This document shows, one piece after another, positions 1-13,929 of a stretch of DNA of 64,000 nt. A program made the position numbers and the translations under genes. Under the pieces are notes generated by a model, which was given only the letters and a program-made list of their open reading frames with translations, did not search any database and was not told the DNA's origin. This stretch comes from Pampus argenteus (Eukaryota > Chordata > Actinopteri > Scombriformes > Stromateidae). Within the stretch, counting starts at the first letter, position 1; the number at the start of each line of letters is the position of its first letter. The stretch spans positions 13,336,501-13,400,500 of the forward strand of contig CM072880.1 in assembly GCA_036937835.1 (NCBI GenBank), given 5' to 3'.

Positions 1-3000
1 GGAGAAAAGTACGAAGTTGGTTGTTTTACTTCGGCCTGGCCCTTCCTCGCCCATGCTATGCAGCAGCTGTAAACGCACCAGTCAAAACAAATCTTGGATG
101 CCAAGGGCTATTCTGCTTTCTGCACACACCCCAGCTCCACCTATACACACACAAACACCAACCTGTGTACGAGCTATCTCTCCATAAAAGCCTTTCTTAG
201 AATGGCTGGATTTGAAACCCGAGGCTTGTGGCAGAGTACAACCGTGCTGGTTCGCTGAGTATTCATCCACTTGTGCTCTGCAGATTGAACTTTCTCATGT
301 GGATTCAAACACAAATAATCTGTTCGTGAACAGTCATGTTTGGTTTAAGAGCTGATGGATACAACAGAAGGTATTGGAATTTGAACAAGGGGAGCGTGGG
401 GGGTGGGGGGGGCATTCAGATATATGTGCTCTGCCTTAAAAAATGATCTGTCATCTGTGTTCATTAAGGCCACTTCAGGTCAACAGCACACTTCAGACCT
501 GCCTGATGATGGAGTTTGACAGCACAACAGCGACTAGAGATGATGCACGAAGCAGAGCGCAGCTGTAAAAATGTCTGTAAATACTCAAATATACACAAAC
601 AGCTTTAGTTTTATGCTGAAATGGCACTTTTTTTGTGTGTCTCTCATGGGTGCTACTTGAAGACAGGCCAGCCAGGTCTCTCAAAGGTTGTGTGTATGTG
701 TGAGTGAGTGTGTGTGTGTGTTTGCATGCAAGATACACAACTGTGTGTTGCAGGGTCATATGTACCTTTTATCTCTTGTTGTTATAATGACATAAAATCT
801 ACATTGTATTTTTGACTGGGAGGACCTCCAAACTCCAGAATGTATGTGTTGGGGTTCAAAGCCCTTCCTCTGTGATTTCTTCTTCTGTGGTCTTTACTAT
901 AAAGTCCTTTTTTCCGCTTTTCCACCTTTTTGTTCACTTCCCCTGTGTACGATAGGTTTGTGTCATTTCTTTTGACCCATTTATTATCCTTACCCATCCC
1001 ATTAATTCATTAGTTATCAAGCTGGGTATGTTGGTCAAGGTATCTTAGGGTGTTTCTAAGCCCCACCCCCCTTTTAGCAGTCCAATCAAATGCAAAGGAT
1101 TTGATTTAAATCCACTCAAATATTCCACTTCACTGGGCAATATGTCACAGTACTGAAGCTAACGAATTAGAATTAGAAAAGAACAAATGAAGCTAACTTT
1201 GTATAGTAATGATGATGTAGTGGGCAGTAGAATTAAGATGGAGGTTCTGGTTCCCTATTGGTTCGTTAAAATAAATGATGGACAACCATAAAGTGTCACA
1301 GCATCTTTCCTGTCTAACAACACATCACAGAAATCCACTGGTTACATGTGCAAGCAGCATGAAGCACTCCAACTTCACAACTAGCAAAATAAAAGGCCCA
1401 GTTCCACTCAGGACCTACACCTAAACTTTTCCAGTGCTGCTGCACCCCATCACCCCCTCATCCCCCCCTCCTATCCTCCCCTCCCTCCCTCTCTCTCTCT
1501 CTCTCTCCCCTCCCATCCACCTCCTTTCTTCTTTTTCACATGCTTTTACAGTGAGGTACGCTGAAAGCTCTCTTTGTTGCCACGGTCTGTGGCGTTTGAA
1601 TGGTACCAAACAAGCGCCCAAGTGCACCGAGCCCCCAAGACGACCACTGAATAGAATTCTTCTCCTGACTTCTCCCTGGCCGAGCGACAATGAGTGGGAC
1701 CACTCCTTTCTAGTCAGGCCCGCACTAATGGCTAAGACAATATTTGCAGGAATGAGGGGGATTTAATTTGCATTCAGGCTGTCTCCATTTCTTTTCACAG
1801 GACTTGGGCCTGCTCAGTTCAACTGTGCCGCAGCTTCTCAAAGTACTCATTCTGCCGATTTCTCTTTGATTTTTTTTTTTTTACCGTCCTCCACCAACCC
1901 CCAGACCCCCAACCCTGTCTTTTTTTTTTTTTTTTTTTGGAGGAGGGAGGGGGGGTCTTTCAAACACCATTTGCTGCCCCGTGCTTGGTTTCTCTAATTC
2001 AAAACGGAAAAAGAAGAGTGGGGTATGGGGTGTTGGGAAAATGAACAGGTGTGGTTCTAAAAGGGAGAGGACAGCGTGATTCTGAGAATATAAAGATTTG
2101 TTAAGATTTAGCGACTGTAACTTGTTTTCTTAAATATTATACTCATACTTGTTTAATTGCATTGGTGTTCAGATTATCCTCAGGTGAAATTCAACTATAT
2201 CAGAGTCCTCGTGATCTCGAAGGGTCCACATGAAAGTGTGACTCGTAATGTGTAGTAGATATAACGGCCTGCGGGATTAACTTTGAAAGCTTTTTATCTC
2301 TAAACTGATATTCCAAAAGCCATTGTTACAGGTTCAAAATTGGCTTCGGGCTACAAAAAAAAATAATTCCTCAGCCGGCACTCGATTAAATAAAGTAATT
2401 AGCGGAGTTGTTTTTAAAAAAAAAAAGGACGGTGCTTTGGATTACAAAAGAAAAATACAACAGGCAAAAAAAACAGCCTCTAATGCTGACTGACAGAAGA
2501 GAGAGTGGTGAGATGCCGCAGAACACCAAACTTGGAGTTTTTCCTCCAAGCTTTTTGAAGTCCTTTAAAGCAGGTTCCACACAAACACACAAACACACAC
2601 ACACACACACAGATATACGCACGCCGTGCTAATTATCACGTCCACGTTTTTTTTTTTTTTACCCATTTGATGCTGAAAATGAAAATGTTCCTGAGGATTG
2701 TAACCATAGAAATCGCCTTACTAAATGCCCGTCGCATCAATTGCCTGCCGTATAAGTGACATTTTTGTTTTCCCCCGGCTGGCGAGAGGCTCAGCGCGGC
2801 GCTGTAACAAAAGGACGGCGGAGAGCGACATCAGTCGGGGTATTTAAAACCAAGAGGCCTTGGAATCTAGCCATGAGCTGTCCATCCGCTAACAGACTAG
2901 ACAGATCGTTTGCATACTTAGAAATGACAGTGAAATCTATATTTGGTATGCTGGGCTATGAAGCAGTGATCTGCTGGGTTTACTTTGCTCACTAAGCAAC

Positions 3001-3144
3001 AAATACAGTCACTGTTATATCACTTTAACTTCCTTGTAGTATATATATGATGCAGAGCACCTTGAATCCTCATTTCCTACTTCCTGCTGCGGGCGAAAAC
3101 GACGCTATGAGAGCGCCGAATGAATCAAAACAGTAAAGTTAAGA

Positions 3145-3215
3145 TGAGAGGATTGATACCATCTTCAGTATAAAGCTGGAGCCAGGGGACTGTTAGCCTA
3201 GCATTAAAGCCTAAT
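3145..3215 (-). repeat. Fragment of the inverted-repeat element seen at 9.8-10.5 kb
   Basis: The order of short words (GATGAGAGGATTGATACCAT, then AGCTGGAGCCAG, then GTTAGCCTAGCATTAAAG) matches the reverse complement of the right arm of the element at 9775-10535, which reads AGCTAAGCTATCCAGC, GTAGCTTCA, GAGAGTGGTGTCAATTTTC. I recognise the words as part of a very common teleost interspersed repeat. This copy is short and decayed. The boundaries are approximate. Confidence 0.5.
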
Positions 3216-3903
3216 CTCAACATGCTGATATTTAGCAGGTTATAATGTTATCACCATCTAATTTTCAGCATGCAAGCTAAATGGCAATATATAAAAAATA
3301 TTTGGCGCTATTTGGAAAGTGTAAAGATAAACATAAAGTTATTATTAATTCACAATATCTCTGGATCAAATTTCACAGATCCAACTAAAATGTTGAACTT
3401 TTCCTTTAACGTGACCTCTTACTGTGCTGAAGAAGTGAATAAACATTTAAACTTAGACTCAGCAGCCCTACTGTACGGGTTGGGGGTTTTGTTTAGTAGA
3501 AAAATACATAGACAACGTCTTACAAGGCAATACACTTTGACAGTAATTTGTCCTCTGAGGTTGTAACACTGACATCGTTCCTGTGTTTCAAGCCCAAACT
3601 GCACAACATTGTTTTCTTTTGTTTTTTTTATTTTAAAGACATCTTTCAGCAGGAAAAACAGATGTAGCCTCTGTCGAGAGGTTTGTGCCTCTGGGAACGT
3701 GAGATGGTAAACAGACATTTGACAGGGCTGTTCACACACACACACACACGCACACACACACACACGCACGCCGCAATAAAGCAATTTGTGTTCGCATATT
3801 CTATTTGAGACGTCTAAGCAGGGCTTGACGGGGAGCTTTTTTTTGCATTCACAGCTCTGCTTGAAATATGTGCGTTTTATTCATAAATATTCAGTTAACA
3901 AAA

Positions 3904-3905
<2 letters not shown>

Positions 3906-3945
<40 letters not shown>
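3906..3945. repeat. (AAT)n microsatellite
   Basis: About 13 uninterrupted trinucleotide units. The poly-Asn and poly-Leu open frames crossing it are artefacts of the repeat. Confidence 0.95.
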
Positions 3946-4068
3946 GGGGTAGATACACAAAACAGGATGCGATGCTGTCTGACCCAGTGGATGACCTCTT
4001 CAAAATAATGAGTGATACTATTCTGCAGTGTATTGAGTTACTGTTTGTAAATGTGATGAAATCTCTTC

Positions 4069-4087
4069 GTGTGTGTGTGTGTGTGTG

Positions 4088-4121
<34 letters not shown>
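4069..4121. repeat. (GT)n microsatellite
   Basis: About 26 GT units with one GC interruption. Confidence 0.97.
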
Positions 4122-4464
4122 CACAATGTGGGGTGGATATTAAACTGAGACATGACGAGCCCTCTTTCCAACACTGCAATTTACTTCTAATCATTATTTC
4201 TCTCCAAATTGACACGACTGAACTTTGATCACTTATCTAAGAAAGAAAAGTAAGAGGGAGAGAGTGATGGGTAAAGCTTTTGGGTCGAGGAGCAACGAGA
4301 CACATAACAACCGCCAAACTCCAGTAAATAAAAAAGGTAGTTTGATCCAAAACCCACCTCTTTTCAAAAACCCTCGCAACACTCGGGTCTGCAGGGTCAG
4401 CAGAGTGGGGAAAAAAAGAGAGGCATCTGCTCTCAAATAAAATCTGGTTGTCAGAAAGCAGTGC

Positions 4465-4492
4465 CACACACACACACACACACACACACACA
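4465..4492. repeat. (CA)n microsatellite
   Basis: About 14 uninterrupted CA units. Confidence 0.95.
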
Positions 4493-5723
4493 AGTACACA
4501 CACCATCACTTGCTCTTAAAAAATAATGAAAAAAAAAGTCATGGACAACTTGCAACAAAAACAAGGAGAGATTGAGTGAGAGTTTGAGTTGGTGAAGTGG
4601 GAGAGAAGAGCTGAAAAGAGGTGGTGGTGGTGGTGGAGAAGTGGGAGGTTTGGTGGTGTGTGTTTGGTGGGGTGGGGGTGGGGGGTGACAGGGGCTGAGT
4701 GGGAGCAAGTTTTGAAAAGTGCATGTATGAGGGGTAGTTGGAGGGGAGAAGCTCACTCATATTGAATGAGCACCGCACTCGTTGTGCCGAGCCAGTGTCT
4801 CAGATTGAAGAGGGACCAGCTCCACCACCATTTTTTCGCCCGCGGTCATATTGACTCCAGCCAGGCTGTTGGGTCTGATATGGCTGCAGGCTATGTGTGG
4901 GCCTGGCTGCCTGGCTGGTTTCTCCGCAGACAGAAGGGGGGGTGGGGGGGTGGAGAAGCCCTGCGAGTGTGTTTAGTTTTCCACAGGGCAAATACCCGTA
5001 CTCCCATCTACCAAATTAACGAGATGAAGTCCCAACGATAACGATTCTGACAGCTTGTCTGTCTTCTATCTGCCTGCAGAAGTGAGAAGGAACCGCCTGT
5101 GTCTATACGGCGGGAATTCCAATGAGCACGGTCCGAAGACTGTTTGCATGGATAATTGCATTCCCAGAAGCCTTTTTAATGAATATAAATTGCTAAAAAA
5201 AAAAACTCTATTCCTATTCCACTAATCATGATAAGTTGATGTACTGGGCACTAGTGCATTACACTCATACATCATAAGGAATAAAACCCCCAAAGTAACG
5301 AGTTTACCAAATAAAGGAGAAGTAAGCAATAAAAAAAATTCTCTTACTGGAAAAAAAAATAAATCCTCAACTTTTCACATTCCTATCCTCTGTATCATTC
5401 TACACGGGGGTTGCCACAGGTGAAATACTCCGGTGTCGGAGCTATACTTAGAGAGTGACAGGTGTCCACCCTTCGGTGTTGTAAAATTCAAGCAAAAAAA
5501 TTCACTGCAACAGCTCTTTTGATTCATGGCTCTGCTCTGTGAATTCACTCACTGCTTTACAGCTTCCTGTCAGCTGAAATTGTTCAGTGAATTATGATAA
5601 CAGTTCTGTAAAACAGCATATCTCCGCCACAGAGCCCGTGTCTGCATTTCTCCTCAAGTCTGTTTAAAGGCCGCGCGGGTTTCTGATTTCCATTCAAACT
5701 GATTTGATTGTACAGTCATACAT

Positions 5724-5724
<1 letters not shown>

Positions 5725-5756
<32 letters not shown>
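5725..5756. repeat. (CA)n microsatellite
   Basis: About 16 CA units running into TATA. Confidence 0.95.
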
Positions 5757-5760
<4 letters not shown>

Positions 5761-8300
5761 AACAGAGTCAGGTTGCAATGAGTAAATGTAAAGTGAGATG
5801 TTTAGAATTGCAAATGGTGTGTTAGGTGTTTCAAAGGCAGCCTGTCTTTACTTGCATCATGTTCCAAACCGATCCAGTGGCCAATCAGATACGAGAATAC
5901 CCCCACTCACTTGCTTCTTGATCTCGCTCTCTCTCTCTCTCTCTCCTCACACACACACACACATATATACACGCTGGATTCGCCCAAAGAAGAAACACAC
6001 CAGTAGCATATTTGAGCTAATGTTATTTCCCTGGGCACCTGAAGCTGGTTTCATACTCTTTCATGTGCTTTTTTTTCGTCACTACTGTTCATACAGATCG
6101 GTGGATCCACCCAGCGCGTCCTTGTGATCGTTGTTGTTTCAGAGTGGATCAAAGGTAAAGATGGGCCAATAAGTGCTGGGTGATAGGAGGCGATAGCTGT
6201 GTGTGATGGCTCAACATTGTGCAGTACATGCAACAGTGTTTACCGACTAGACTTGAACCAAAATGCCAAAACAATCCTACCACAAGGTCCATAGCTGTTC
6301 TGGAGCTTCAGTTGTCATAAAATTGTTCAAATGTCTTTTTTTTCCCCCTTTTTTTTCCCTCATTGGAGCCCTGTAAGGACTTCTCGTGCATGTTGCCTTA
6401 AAATTTGAGATTGAAGATGGATTGCGAGGAAGAAATCTCAGAAATCTCCAAAATATCTACTAAATGTTATCGAAGTCAAGAATGAGCTAAGCCAACATGG
6501 ATGAGACGTCCTTAAAATGCTCAGTAAAATGGAAAACTGGGAAAATAGTCAATCGATCGCTAATAAAAACACGTGTAAAAAAGAAAAAAATTTAAAAGTC
6601 AATGAATAAAGTGTTTATCTTTGCTTTGCGATGAACCTTTTTCACACGGTTTATATTGAAGATATCCACTCTAACAGATAAACAAAAAGAACTGGTGCAA
6701 GTCAGCAATAATAATGATACACCGGATAGAACATCATGAACAGCTGCACAACACAGTGCTGCCCAGTCCAACAGCAATAAATCATATGTGAAGCTTAGCG
6801 ATTTCAACACTTATTAAGACTCGGTCAGAGATTGTTTTGGGGGGTTTTTTTGTTGTTGTTTTTTTCAGTTTTTAAAGCAGTACAGAGCCTCAACAGGCCT
6901 GCATAGAAGCAATGCTCGATCACCAGTGAATATAACATACACTGATATAGCAAGATTGACTATATGTTAGTTGTGATTTTTCTTTATGTGAACTATGCTA
7001 TAAGTTAACACGTGTTATTTACAGCAACAGTGTTTCACTGCAACACTCAGAAAGACACACACACACACACACAGTAACTAAAAAGCAGTAATAGGAGAGT
7101 GTGCATCATTAGATTGCAGCAGCCTGATGCAAGCTGCGGAACAAAACAAGCCTAGAAGAGATTTCTTTGCAATTGGAATTCAAAACTAATTTGCACATAA
7201 TGTTTTATACATTATAATTGATTTTCACACACACATTAATTACCTTTTTCACTCTTGAAGAAAAGACACAGTGAGGCTCCACTTAGTGAATGGTATCTGT
7301 CATTTTTTAAGACATATGTTTACCATCCTATGATTGTGAAATGTGATTCCAAAGAGCTGACCATCGTGCGTGTGTATGCGTGTGAGCACGCGTGTGAGTG
7401 AAGGTTTACTGGGGTGGTCTAGGCCCTGAGACAACAGCACTATACCCAGGACATTGTCCCAGGCTTTGTAAGAAGGTCCTGCTGAATTAGCCTCTGCCAC
7501 CTCTCACATCCCCCTCTGCTCCACTGAACTACCATGAATACATCTCTATTGTTGTGCTGCATAATGTAACTATCTCATTATTACCTGATTGCACAAGTTT
7601 GACTCACGACCCAGACCTCTGTAAAGCGGCAGTGATGTTCATGCAGGGAAGGAGGAAGGCATCCAGGGGAGTGAAGATGCAGCGGTGGCCAGAATCAGTG
7701 CAGGTTACCTCTGAAGGCTGTTCTATCAGCCTCCAATTAGACCTAATTGGATTGCTAGTCACCCCTTAATTTAGCTTGGCTAATAAGGTTTCCTGCTGTC
7801 AGACAACTGTGTGCAAAATAATGAATAAATACTGTATTTGAGGTGTGAGGCTCTGTTGTTTCACACTCGGAAAAGCTCAACAGAAATACCAATTATGCGG
7901 AAGCCCGGGTATCAGAGTCAACAGGAGAGAAAGCGAGAGAAAGAAAGGAAGCAACAAGACACAACAAGGCAGAGATACAACTAAAGGTAAAGGAATGTAA
8001 TATTTGCCTTCCTGAGAGTGAATATTTAACGAAGCGCATGGTTAAAAAGTAACACAATGCTCAGGCATTGACATTCCCATTAATTTTTAACCAGCTGAGA
8101 GGTTTAATCAGTGGCGTGTTCTCTGGAATCAGTTTTGCATATAGAATTAGGATGCAACATGAAAGCAGGGAAATTTAAAAATTAATCGCACGTCCAAATG
8201 GACATGTTATCAACTAATGTGTGTGAAATGCTGCAACACTGACATTGCAGCATTTATCAATAAGTAAAGTCGATTTTTTTGTCAGGGATGTCAGAACTCG

Positions 8301-8329
<29 letters not shown>
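8301..8329. repeat. (GT)n microsatellite
   Basis: About 14 uninterrupted GT units. It is the first of two GT tracts only 170 bp apart. Confidence 0.95.
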
Positions 8330-8333
<4 letters not shown>

Positions 8334-8497
8334 CATGAACAAGGTATTCCTCATGTTGTGTGGACATAAATCTGCTTACAGTCATGTTGTGGGGGGAAAA
8401 ATCAAGTAACCCTGAAGACTTTAAGGTTTAAGGTTGAGGTAACTTTAGGGTTATATTAAAGTTGGTGCAAGTCAATGTCCTCTGAAGTGATGGAAAC

Positions 8498-8500
<3 letters not shown>

Positions 8501-8549
<49 letters not shown>

Positions 8550-8560
8550 GCGTGTGTGTA
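8501..8560. repeat. (TG)n microsatellite
   Basis: About 28 TG units with two GC interruptions near the right end. It is among the longest dinucleotide tracts in the window. Confidence 0.97.
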
Positions 8561-9774
8561 AACCCAGGGGCTAATGAACCTGAAGATATTCCAGTGACCT
8601 CAAGTGTGACACCATCCCTCCGCACTTAGATGTTTTGTTTTTACACACGGTGAGTGCAAAAACGCCTCAAGCTGATGTCATGGGATACCTGACCATGCTG
8701 TCATGTGTGGCAGCCACTGACAGGCAGGTAACCCAGGTAGAGATGATTCAACTGGCTGGAGAGAGATTGAAAAAAAAGCTCCACAATCAAGGTTAGATCT
8801 ATTCCTTATCAAAAATTCCATATATATTTTTTTATTTACTTTTTTTTTTTTTTACATTTTTCAGCTTGTCTCCTGCAATCGTGTAAAGAGAAGAGAAAAC
8901 AGTCGTGTATTCAACAACTGTTGTATGCGGACATGGAGGCTTAATGCATGAGCTGCAGAAGCCCTGGAGCCTACAAGAAGGCACCGTGCAGCATAAGACT
9001 TTTCCATCAAATCAAATCCCCACGCACCATGGCAGGAAACTTTGGCTTTCACCACAGAGGGAGAATGTGTTATCCTGATAATTACATTAGGATACAGAGA
9101 TTGTGTTGCCACAGGCCTAAAATACTCCCATCGCTAAAACTTCTCGGTGCCGACTACAGTTGGACCATGTTTGATCCTTGTTAAAATAGGAGAAAAATCA
9201 AGCACAGGCATGAAGCGCTGAAATCCTGTTCCAGCGTTCACAGTTGGAGAACATGTGAGGCGGGCATGTGTACGTATCAATTCATAAGAAGACGCTGCTT
9301 TAATGTACCTGAAGACAAATCTCAAACCACTTGAAACTAAATTAGAATGAGGATTTTTTTTGGCTTCTATAAATGTCAATAAAGTGCTGATCAAGTGTTT
9401 TTACAGCAACAATATTTTTCCACATTTAATTGGGAGGCTGAAATCAATATATTTATTTATTTATTTTCTCCGTTTATACCATGAGCAACCTTGTAAACAG
9501 AGCGGTAGCATAGTCTAGTGCTAATTAGGTGTTAGACCATGTTGTCTATGGAGATGTGAAATGTGCCAGGTCATCTGTTTTATACTGAGCAACAACATTA
9601 GCAAAACAATGGGACCACATCAAGTAGCGTCAAATGAAGGAATCGGTTTAACACTCGCGCTAATTATTTGTTTGCAGTGGCAAATGATCAAGCAATCACC
9701 AAGTAGTGATAAGGTATAAGGTATAATTATTTCAGTGCTAAGCTTGTTATTGAACCGGCTGTCACCGTTGTCAA

Positions 9775-10535
9775 GTGTTTGAAAAATATTCGTTTTCTTG
9801 CTGGGAGCTTGATGACAAGATTGATGCCATTGTCATGTCTGCAGACTGAAGAAGAAGAAGCTGCAGCCAGCACCTGATTAACTTAGCGTAGCATAAACAA
9901 GGAGCCTGGCTCCGTCCAAAGGTTACAAAACAGGATTGTGAAACCGAAGCAGACTTTGTGGTGACTTTTAAAGACTGAACGGCATTTTTATGTTAAGTAC
10001 TTTGAATTTTAAGAATCTCAAGACATTCACACAGAATAATATGACCCTCTGGCAACAGACAACATGCACTGTGTGTGTGTGATTGTGACATTACTGCCTG
10101 TGAGTCTAGAGTACTAGAAAGCTATTCACGCTGTTTTATTTTGAAAGAGCCACAGATTGTGATAATGAAAAGGGAAAAAGAAAAAAAGTGTGAAAATTTG
10201 TCATAAATCAGGAGAGTAGAAATAATCCTGCACATAACCTGATTAAAACCAACTCTTGTTAATACATTTTGGGTTATTTTATTAAACAAACAATATATAA
10301 TACATTATTAGTGAGGTTTAGAGGTGTTGGTGGGCAAATATTGGGGGGGTTTTTTTACATTTGGACAAAGCTCAGCTGTTTCTCCCCGTTTTCAGTTTTA
10401 ATGCTAAGCTCAGCTAAGCTATCCAGCTGTTGGCTGTAGCTTCATGTTTGGCATATAAACACGAGAGTGGTGTCAATTTTCTCATCTAAATCTCAGCAAG
10501 AAAGTAAAGTAAATTTCCCATAATGTCAAAACTTT
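9775..10535. repeat. Teleost non-autonomous element with long inverted arms
   Basis: The left arm (about 9775-9930) carries TTTCTTGCTGGGAG, CAGCCAGCACCTGATTAAC and GGAGCCTGGCTCCGTCCAAA. The right arm (about 10320-10532) carries matching words in reverse complement, in mirrored order: TTTGGACAAAGCTCAGCTG, GCTAAGCTCAGCTAAGC, GGCTGTAGCTTCATG and CAGCAAGAAAGTAAAG. The two ends therefore form a diverged inverted repeat of more than 130 bp around a non-coding centre. I recognise the arm words as an abundant teleost interspersed family but cannot name it. No open frame suggests a transposase. Confidence 0.65.
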
Positions 10536-13500
10536 TTTTTTTTTTTTCAAATGTAAAAATGCAGCAGTTGGGTACAATGATTCAGACAAAGACATGCAAA
10601 TAAAATTTTTGAGAAAAGTGTCTTCCTACATGAATACATTTCACAGAACCATAGATCTAACGGATGGCTCCAGTGTGAAGGTGAAGACAGCCTGAACTCA
10701 TATGTAGAAATAAGCCGCAGTGCCAAACACGTAGTGACGGAACATGTCACCAAGTGCAACAGTGTTGCTTTTACATCTACAGCACAGAGGAATAAGATAC
10801 ACATGCAATTACGTGTAGGATCAATTCATTGTTTTATTTTGGTCTTTTCATTTAACAATGACAAAAATATAACATATTACCAGACTTATGCCTTAACTCA
10901 GATCGCAGAACATCTGGCTTTTCATCCGGCCGCTGTTTAAACGTAGCATCTGTTTGCAACCCGGGGCCCAGTGTTCAGCCGCGATGCAGCTGCCTAATGA
11001 GGTATGGAGGCCAGGTTGCAGGGTATGGGAACCTGGGCCGTAGTCAGACCCTGGAACCGTGGACAAACAAGAGGACGCATACAACAGGTGAGATCTGATA
11101 CTGACCCCATTCACTCTGAATAGCCAGGAGAGACAACACCACAGAGGTACGGAAACCTGACGACCTTTGACCCCCTGATGTCACTTACTTAAAAGTTCAA
11201 ATTACCCTTACTTCCTGCGTAAAGCTCCGACCTCAAACTTATATCTAACCCAAACTTTCCTTCTTTGTGCGTGTATTTGGGTTTCCTGAGAGAGAGAGGT
11301 TTGTTATTTCCCTTCCTGCCGTGCCTCACTTTCCCCACATAAACACTCCAAGAGGAGAGGCAGGGGAAATATTACGGCTTAAAAAGCAGTTAATATCTCC
11401 ATTCACTTAAGCAAAAACTACATCTTCTGTCAGTTTATGCTCTGACTGCGGCGCTTGCCTGCTCTGGATCCCTTGCCTCGTTGTCAGATTAGGAGCGAGC
11501 TGTTCATGAATATACAGCCGGTTACCCTCATTTCGTAACATTAGTCCCTGTTTGGCTTAAAGCCAGTACAGTAGGGGTAAATAGAGTAAATACAGACAGG
11601 GCTTGCAGATGCTAATGTACTTAGCGTTAGCGGTAAACAAAATGAGATTACCGGGGAGGGAAGGCAAACTCCGAATTTGATTTACTCAGGCTTAGCGTAA
11701 ACAGCTTGTCAAACTCCTGCTCTGCTGCTCTGAAAAAGGCTGCCGAATGTGTATTTGACTAACAAGCAGAGTAAGTGTTTCTCGCTATTCATAAAATTAC
11801 TGAGGCGATCGTCTGTAACTGTAATTGGGAGAGATTCTGTAAAGAAGAGTGTAATGTTGGCGCATCTGCCCAAAATATTGCTATTTACTATTATTTTTCT
11901 GTTTAATTGTGTTTTGAGTGATAGGGGATTATAGCGAATAGAGTTAAGAATCAATCTGTTCAGTTATTATAATAATAGAAAAGAATCTGCATAATTGCTA
12001 AATGAAAACCAGATAAACAAGTTGAGCGCATAGTAATGTACAGCATGGGAGAGATCACCCCAAATGTTATGTCGGTGTGTCCGTGTGTCTCCGCAACATT
12101 AACATAATCCACAGTATAATCCAGAGGCAGCAGCACAGGCCTCTCCATAACAGAGCAGATAACGAGCGCAAGACACCACTCTATGGGAATAAAACTCGGC
12201 TAAATGAGATGGAACCAGGCTTAGTGCTCTTATTATGTGATAAATAGGATTTTCCAAGTTAGAATTTTCTGCCGTTTTTTTTTTTTTTTTTTTTTTTTAC
12301 ACTTTCCCCGAGTTTTTTTTTTTTTTTTTTTTCCTAGTTCTGATGACTACAGCAGTCATATTACTGCTCCCCTCTCACCGCGGGGAGAAAGTTTTCAGTG
12401 TCTCCCCACAAAAAGGCAGGCTAATTGCATGTCAATAATTCAATGCTTAATTTTAATGACCAGGAGAGTTCATTTATTCTCCGTAGACGGCTGCCTGACG
12501 ATGTGATTAATAGGGATGAAAGATAAAGCTGCAGAGGGAGAGGGGGCGAGAGGAGAAGGAGAAAGGAAGGGGATATATATATATATAATGTTAGGATCTT
12601 CGATTCTCTTCATTCCTCCACCCATCCCACATGGCAGAAAGGTCTCCCAGACTCCTGAGTCGACAGTTTGGGAAGAAGTGCGTGGGCTACCCCTGACGAT
12701 GTGGGAGAAAGTGTCTCTGGGTGCACTTGATGTCTCTGAGAGCAGCCAATCAGGATATTCTCATAAAAATTTTAACACAGTCAGTCATTTCTGCACCCTA
12801 CGTTTACCTGGATCCAAACTGGCTACTTCTTGTTTTAACAAAGTTGAGTCCAGGAGGAAGTTTTGTTCAGTTATGGCAAAGAAAACCCACTGTTGATGTA
12901 AAATCCCAAGCAGGATGCAACCTTTTTTTAAAAAGCTGAAGGTATTACCTGCAGACACATTATTACTGAGTAGGTTCAAGGTTTAGTTGTGGATGAACCC
13001 CCCCGCCCTCTCCAACAAGCTTTCTTCCGAACCCGGATTGGTGGAAGATGAAGGCATCACAGACCACTCCTTACAATGGAAGCACTTCCTCCAGGCCTAA
13101 TGGCCTCTGAGCCGCAGCTTTTGTCTCCTGATTAGCCAGCCTATTCAGGGCTCAGCCCCCTAATTGCGTAGCCTGTTTAGCTACCCAGCATTAGACTAAG
13201 AATTAATGAGACACAATTACTGCGCCCAGGAAATCTCCCGTATGAGCGACCACTCCGATCTGCTGAGAGACCTCGCTGAATAAAACCTCCTTGAGTCTAG
13301 AATTCAACCTACTGTCAAAAAAAAGTGGAGCACAAGGTTTTTTTCCCCCTTGCAGGAAAGAGAAAAAAAATACATGTATTTATTCGAAGCTATCTCATAA
13401 TTAGGCCCTAGAGTGAATGAGTGAGTGAGTGAGGAGATGGGAGAAAGAGAGGAGGACGGTGGGGGTGGGAGAGAAAGCAGCATTCAATAGCAAAAAGGCC

Positions 13501-13898
13501 CACAGATACAAAAGGCAGAAGAATGACAGGCACAAGAGTGAAACCTGCTCGGAGAAATGAGAAGGAGGGAGATGGAAAAGATGGATGGATGCAGGGGGGG
13601 AGAGAGAAAAAGGTGTGGAGAGAGTCAGACGCGGTTTCAAACCTACACTTTGGCTAAAGATAACATTTCATCACTGTGGCTTTGTAGGAAGTTTAAAATA
13701 TGGAAGCAGCCCAGGGTGAGAGTGCCCGGTCCATGCTAACGGTCCACGGTGACACTTTAAAGAACCTTTGAGACGGGACAGTGGGCTCCGGAGTCTCATC
13801 CACAGGGGAGCCGAGCGTTATCGCTCGGAGCCAACACAGGATTTGCAGGCAGAAACGAGATAGAGCTCTTGAGCCCTCTCACATTTTATACACCCCTG

Positions 13899-13929
<31 letters not shown>

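Larger units (their letters stand above)
1..9770. other. Gene-free distal 5' flank of fzd8
   Basis: I see no supported gene here. Open frames are short, mostly run through CA/GT repeats or poly-T, and have no recognisable domains. The stretch holds many microsatellites (listed separately when long), homopolymer runs around 1.87-1.94 kb, and blocks of complex, non-repetitive sequence around 1.54-1.85 kb, 2.74-3.0 kb and 4.77-4.95 kb. Those blocks could be regulatory DNA, but that cannot be judged without alignment. A degraded repeat fragment lies near 3.15 kb. Confidence 0.6.

Noticed and set aside
1421..1766. Overlapping open frames of 89 and 110 codons on opposite strands
   Set aside because: Driven by the CT-rich tract; no domain, no splice or start context support.
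4018..4215. Open frames of alternating Thr-His or Val-Cys residues
   Set aside because: They are translations of the (GT)n/(CA)n tract; the same pattern recurs at every dinucleotide repeat in the window.
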